Below are positions 14,461 to 17,604 of a stretch of DNA of 17,604 nt, piece by piece. A program made the translations under genes and the position numbers. This DNA is from Frankia sp. (lineage in GTDB: Bacteria > Actinomycetota > Actinomycetes > Frankiales > Frankiaceae). The notes beneath the pieces are model-generated. The model was given only the letters and a program-made list of their open reading frames with translations, did not search any database and was not told the origin of the DNA. Each line of letters begins with the position of its first letter. Position 1 is the first letter of the stretch. The DNA is taken from NCBI GenBank assembly GCA_019689615.1, contig JADGHD010000027.1:1-17604 (forward strand). Direction: 5' to 3'.

Positions 14461-16974
14461 TCAGATGGGCGGACGGGCGCGGCCGTGCATTGCCTCCCAC
14501 ACCCGGGAGGGGGTGAGGGGCATGTCGACGTGTCGGATGCCGAAGGGGGCGAGGGCGTCGACGACGGCGTTGACGAGTGCCGGTGGCGAGCCGATCGTGG
14601 CTGACTCGCCGATGCCCTTCGCTCCGATCGGGTGGTGCGGTGAGGGGGTCACGGTCCACGCCGTCTCCCAGTTCGGGACCTCGACCGCGGTGGGGATCAG
14701 ATAGTCCATCAGCGAGGCGGTCAGGCAGTTGCCGTCGGCGTCGAAGGAGAGCATCTCCATGAGCGCCATGCCGACGCCGTCGGTCAGGCCGCCGTGTACC
14801 TGGCCTTCGACGATCATCGGGTTGATGATGGTGCCGCAGTCGTCTACCGCGATGAACCGGCGGACCGTGACCTTGGCGGTGCCAGGGTCGATGTCGACGA
14901 CGCAGATGTAGGCGCCGCACGGGAAGGTCAGGTTCGGCGGGTTGTAGGTCAGCTGGGCGGTCAGGCCGCCCGCCAGACCCTCCGGCAGGTCGGCGCCGTA
15001 GGCCGCGGCGGCGATGTCGGCGATGCTGACGGACCGGCCCCGGGCGCCGCCCGTGGCGACCTGGAAACGGCCGGCGGACCACTCCAGCGTGGCCGGGGCC
15101 GACTCCAGCAGCACGGCAGCGATCTGCCTGGCCTGCTCCCGGACCTGGCGCGCGACCAGCACCGTCGCCGCGCCGGACACCGGCGTCGAGCGGCTGCCGT
15201 ACGTGCCGAGGCCGAACGGGGTGCGGTCGGTGTCGCCGTAGACGACCTCGACGTCGGCCGGGGGAATTCCCAGCTCACCCGCGACGAGCTGGGCGAACGT
15301 GGTCTCGTGGCCCTGGCCCTGGGTCTGGCAGCTCACCCGCAGCACGGCCTTGCCGGTCGGGAGGACCTCCAGCGCGGCGCCGTCGGCCATGCCGAGTCCG
15401 GCGATGTCCATGTGCCGGCGAGGGCCGGCTCCGACCGCTTCGGTGAAGAACGCCACGCCGATGCCGGTCAGCTCGCCGCGGGCCCGCCGGTCCGCCTGCT
15501 CGCGGCGGAGCTGGGCGTAGTCGGCCAGTTCGACCGCGGCGCGCATCGTCGCCGGGTAGTCGCCGGAGTCGTAGACCCAGCCGGTGTGGGTCCGGTAGGG
15601 GAACTGCTCCGGGCGGATGAAGTTCGCCAGCCGTAGCTCGACCGGATCCATGCCGAGTTCCGCGGCCAGGCAGGCCACGAGGCGTTCGACGAGATACACC
15701 GCCTCGGTCACCCGGAAGGAGCAGGAGTAGGCGACCCCGCCCGGTGCCTTGGTGGTATGGACGGCGGTCATCCGGGCGTACGCGGCCGTCAGCGCGTAGC
15801 TGCCGGTGAACACGCTGAAGAAGCCGGCGGGATACTTGCTCGGGACTGCGACGCCGTTGAACGCACCGTGGTCGGCAAGCACCTCGCTGCGGATCGCCAG
15901 GATCTTCCCGTCGCGGGTCGCCGCGATCTCGCCGCGCATGATGTAGTCGCGGGCATAGGCGGTGCTGATCAGGTTCTCGTAGCGGTCCTCGATCCACTTG
16001 ACCGGACGGCCGAGCTCCATCGACGCCAGGATCGCGCAGAGGTAGCCAGGGTAGATCGGAACCTTGTTGCCGAAGCCGCCGCCGATATCCCCAGCGATCA
16101 CCCGGATCCGCTGCTCCGGCAGCCCGAGGATCCGCGACAGCAGCGTCCGGTGGGCGTGCGGCGCCTGGCTGGTCAGGTGGACGGTGAGCCGCCCCTCGAT
16201 CCTGTCGTAGTCGGCGACGATCCCGCAGGTCTCCATCGGCGCGGGGTGGACGCGCGGGTAGACCATCTCCTGGCGGACGACCACATCAGCAGCCGCGAAC
16301 GCCGCCTCGGTAGCGGCCGCGTCCCCGGCCTCCCACTCGAAGCAGAGGTTGTCGGCCTTGCCGGGGATGTCGTCCCGGATGACCGGCGCGTCGGGGTCCA
16401 GGGCCGTACGCACGTCCATGACGGGCGGCAGAAGGTCGTACTCGACGTCGATGAGCTCGAGCGCGTCCCGGGCGGAGTAGCGGTCCTCGGCGACGACGAA
16501 CGCGACCTCCTGGCCCTGGAACCGCACCTTGTCCGTGGCCAGCACGGCCTGCACGTCCCCCGGCAGGGTCGGCATCCAGGCCAGCCCACGCTCGGCGAGC
16601 ATGTCGCCGCTGACCGCGAGCTTGACCTTCGGGTGCGCCTCGGCGGCCAGCACATCGACGCGGACGATGCGGGCATGCGCCACCGGCGCGCGCAGGATCG
16701 CCAGGTGCAGCATCCCGGGCAGGCGGATGTCGTCGACGAACCGACCACGGCCGCGGACCAGCCGTGGGTCCTCCTTGCGGGGCATCCGGCCGTAGCCGAA
16801 CCGACCGCACCCAGCGCCGCCGTCCGCCGACGCAGCCGCCGCATCGCGCGTGCCCGCGGCAACCGACGTCCCCGCTGCCTCGTCCCGGTGAGGGCCGCGC
16901 ACGCCGGCATCGGCGGCCGGGTGGGCGGCGAACGCTCGCCCGGCACCCGGAACTGGCGGCCAGCCGGCGTTCAC
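14461..16974 (-). CDS. coxL: Aerobic CO dehydrogenase large subunit, form I
   Basis: The molybdenum-copper catalytic subunit of aerobic carbon monoxide dehydrogenase, which oxidises CO with water to CO2. The loop AYSCSFR (415-421) fits the form I signature AYxCSFR; Cys418 is the expected copper-binding cysteine, and form II/xanthine dehydrogenase-like proteins have AYRGAGR there instead. Other cofactor motifs are GGGFGNK (298-304), QGQGHETT (552-559) and GAKGIGE with the catalytic Glu790. The whole chain aligns by memory with Oligotropha CoxL. The length is 837 residues against about 800-810 in the family, because some 60 Ala/Gly-rich residues precede the conserved RMPRKEDPRLVRG. The GTG start at 16974 overlaps the coxS stop by four bases (GTGA), with GAGGAGG just ahead. 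coxD-G accessory genes do not follow; the next gene is convergent. Confidence 0.93.
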   Translation of the reverse strand: MNAGWPPVPGAGRAFAAHPAADAGVRGPHRDEAAGTSVAAGTRDAAAASADGGAGCGRFGYGRMPRKEDPRLVRGRGRFVDDIRLPGMLHLAILRAPVAHARIVRVDVLAAEAHPKVKLAVSGDMLAERGLAWMPTLPGDVQAVLATDKVRFQGQEVAFVVAEDRYSARDALELIDVEYDLLPPVMDVRTALDPDAPVIRDDIPGKADNLCFEWEAGDAAATEAAFAAADVVVRQEMVYPRVHPAPMETCGIVADYDRIEGRLTVHLTSQAPHAHRTLLSRILGLPEQRIRVIAGDIGGGFGNKVPIYPGYLCAILASMELGRPVKWIEDRYENLISTAYARDYIMRGEIAATRDGKILAIRSEVLADHGAFNGVAVPSKYPAGFFSVFTGSYALTAAYARMTAVHTTKAPGGVAYSCSFRVTEAVYLVERLVACLAAELGMDPVELRLANFIRPEQFPYRTHTGWVYDSGDYPATMRAAVELADYAQLRREQADRRARGELTGIGVAFFTEAVGAGPRRHMDIAGLGMADGAALEVLPTGKAVLRVSCQTQGQGHETTFAQLVAGELGIPPADVEVVYGDTDRTPFGLGTYGSRSTPVSGAATVLVARQVREQARQIAAVLLESAPATLEWSAGRFQVATGGARGRSVSIADIAAAAYGADLPEGLAGGLTAQLTYNPPNLTFPCGAYICVVDIDPGTAKVTVRRFIAVDDCGTIINPMIVEGQVHGGLTDGVGMALMEMLSFDADGNCLTASLMDYLIPTAVEVPNWETAWTVTPSPHHPIGAKGIGESATIGSPPALVNAVVDALAPFGIRHVDMPLTPSRVWEAMHGRARPPI

Positions 16975-17549
16975 GCCTCCTCACCTGCCGGCACGCTGAC
17001 CCGGGTGCCCGCCTGTTCGGCTGCCGCCCACTGGATCGCCCGGACGATCGACGCGTATCCGGTGCAGCGGCAGATCGTCCCGGCGATCGCCTGGCGGATC
17101 TCGTCCTCGGTGGGATTCGGGTTGCGGTCGAGCAGCGCCCGCGCGGTCAGCAGCATGGCCGGCGTGCAGAAGCCGCACTGCAGGCCGTGGCAGGCGATGA
17201 AACCGCGCTGGACGACGTCCAGCGCGTCGTCGTCGCCCGCCGGATCGGAAGGCCCCGTTACGTCGGCACCGCCGGACCGGGACCACCAGCCCAGGCTTGG
17301 AGGCGGGGCGGCCAGGTCCTCGACGGTACGGATCTCGTGCCCGCCGGCCATCGCCGCCAGCACCGTGCAGGACTTCACCGGCTCCCCGTCCATCAGGACG
17401 ACGCAGACGCCGCAGTTGCTGGTGTCGCACCCCCAGTGCGTCCCGGTGAGCCCGAGGGTGTCGCGCAGGAAGTGGACCAGCAGCAGCCGGCCCTCGATCT
17501 CACCGGACACCGGCTCGCCGTTGACGACCATGTCGACGCGAATGCTCAC
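16971..17549 (-). CDS. coxS: Aerobic CO dehydrogenase small subunit, [2Fe-2S]
   Basis: The iron-sulfur subunit that carries electrons from the molybdenum site of CoxL to the flavin of CoxM. The ferredoxin-like domain has Cys41, Cys46, Cys49 and Cys61 (GCDTSNCGVC...SC), and the second cluster domain has Cys125, Cys128 (CGFC), Cys160 and Cys162 (CRC). All eight ligands are present. At 192 residues it is longer than the usual 155-170: about 25 extra residues (roughly 82-108, Pro/Ser/Gly/Asp-rich) lie between the two domains, plus a short C-terminal tail. The GTG start at 17549 overlaps the stop of an upstream open frame (GTGA), and coxL follows with another 4-bp overlap, so the genes are co-translated. 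S/L order matches known form I operons. Confidence 0.92.
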   Translation of the reverse strand: MSIRVDMVVNGEPVSGEIEGRLLLVHFLRDTLGLTGTHWGCDTSNCGVCVVLMDGEPVKSCTVLAAMAGGHEIRTVEDLAAPPPSLGWWSRSGGADVTGPSDPAGDDDALDVVQRGFIACHGLQCGFCTPAMLLTARALLDRNPNPTEDEIRQAIAGTICRCTGYASIVRAIQWAAAEQAGTRVSVPAGEEA

Positions 17550-17604
17550 CGGCCACCACCCCAGGTACCGGCCCGACCGCCTCGTCGGCCCGCCCCGGCG
17601 GCCC
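17546..17604 (-). CDS. 3' end of upstream gene, expected coxM
   Basis: A minus-strand frame enters from the right edge and ends with TGA at 17548-17546, overlapping the coxS GTG as GTGA, the same overlap seen between coxS and coxL. Only about 18 residues are visible (ending GGRAGTWGGGR), Gly/Arg-rich and not diagnostic. The flavin subunit gene coxM precedes coxS in form I operons, which is the reason for the suggestion. Confidence 0.35.
   Translation of the reverse strand, partial: AAGAGRRGGRAGTWGGGR

Noticed and set aside
14461..16974. Xanthine dehydrogenase or form II CoxL-like protein
   Set aside because: The active-site loop is AYSCSFR, the form I signature, and the chain matches form I throughout.

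Overview
The window is very GC-rich, with strongly G/C-biased third codon positions, many GTG starts and GTGA/TAGTG start-stop overlaps. It carries an actinobacterial type of DEAD-box helicase (C-terminal DUF3516). This points to a soil actinomycete; a Frankia-like genome fits the gene set, but the genus is inference. I saw no tRNA, rRNA, insertion sequence, CRISPR array or prophage gene.

Layout. (1) 1-3421: a membrane protein with a proline-rich tail runs off the left edge on the minus strand. Divergent from it is a DUF3516 helicase whose last codons form half of a 16-bp perfect hairpin. (2) 3471-4335: a minus-strand gene fuses an ArsR-type DNA-binding domain to an SRPBCC/AHSA1 domain. Two palindromes of the form GCAGCC-N4-GGCTGC lie just upstream and are probable operators. 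(3) 4337-6950: about 315 bp without a convincing gene, then a zinc alcohol dehydrogenase (minus) divergent from an NAD-dependent epimerase/dehydratase (plus). The shared promoter region holds a perfect match to the KstR-type box TnnAACnnGTTnnA. (4) 7110-8941: a two-gene operon, namely a Cys form of the UGSC (seleno)protein family (CGSC motif) and a 382-residue partner of unknown function. A GATTGT-TC-ACAATC dyad precedes it and a strong hairpin terminator follows it. (5) 9210-11319: a hemerythrin-domain protein, a repeat- and hairpin-rich gap, and a UbiA-family prenyltransferase. (6) 11385-12710: a second ArsR/SRPBCC system, this time as two overlapping genes in the opposite order, behind an ATAAG-N6-CTTAT dyad. 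(7) 13062-14369: an MGT-type glycosyltransferase with its own promoter candidate. (8) 14461-17604: the downstream end of a form I aerobic carbon monoxide dehydrogenase operon, coxS-coxL, probably preceded by coxM beyond the right edge.

How the genes fit together. The clearest enzyme is the molybdenum-copper CO dehydrogenase: CoxL carries the form I AYSCSFR loop and CoxS carries eight [2Fe-2S] cysteines. Together they would oxidise CO to CO2 and pass electrons through FeS clusters and a flavoprotein (CoxM). The remaining genes form small independent units. The least understood is the CGSC/382-residue pair, which looks like a self-contained two-protein redox or metal-dependent system under its own control. 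The two ArsR-SRPBCC systems show one regulator/effector pairing in fused and split form within about 8 kb.
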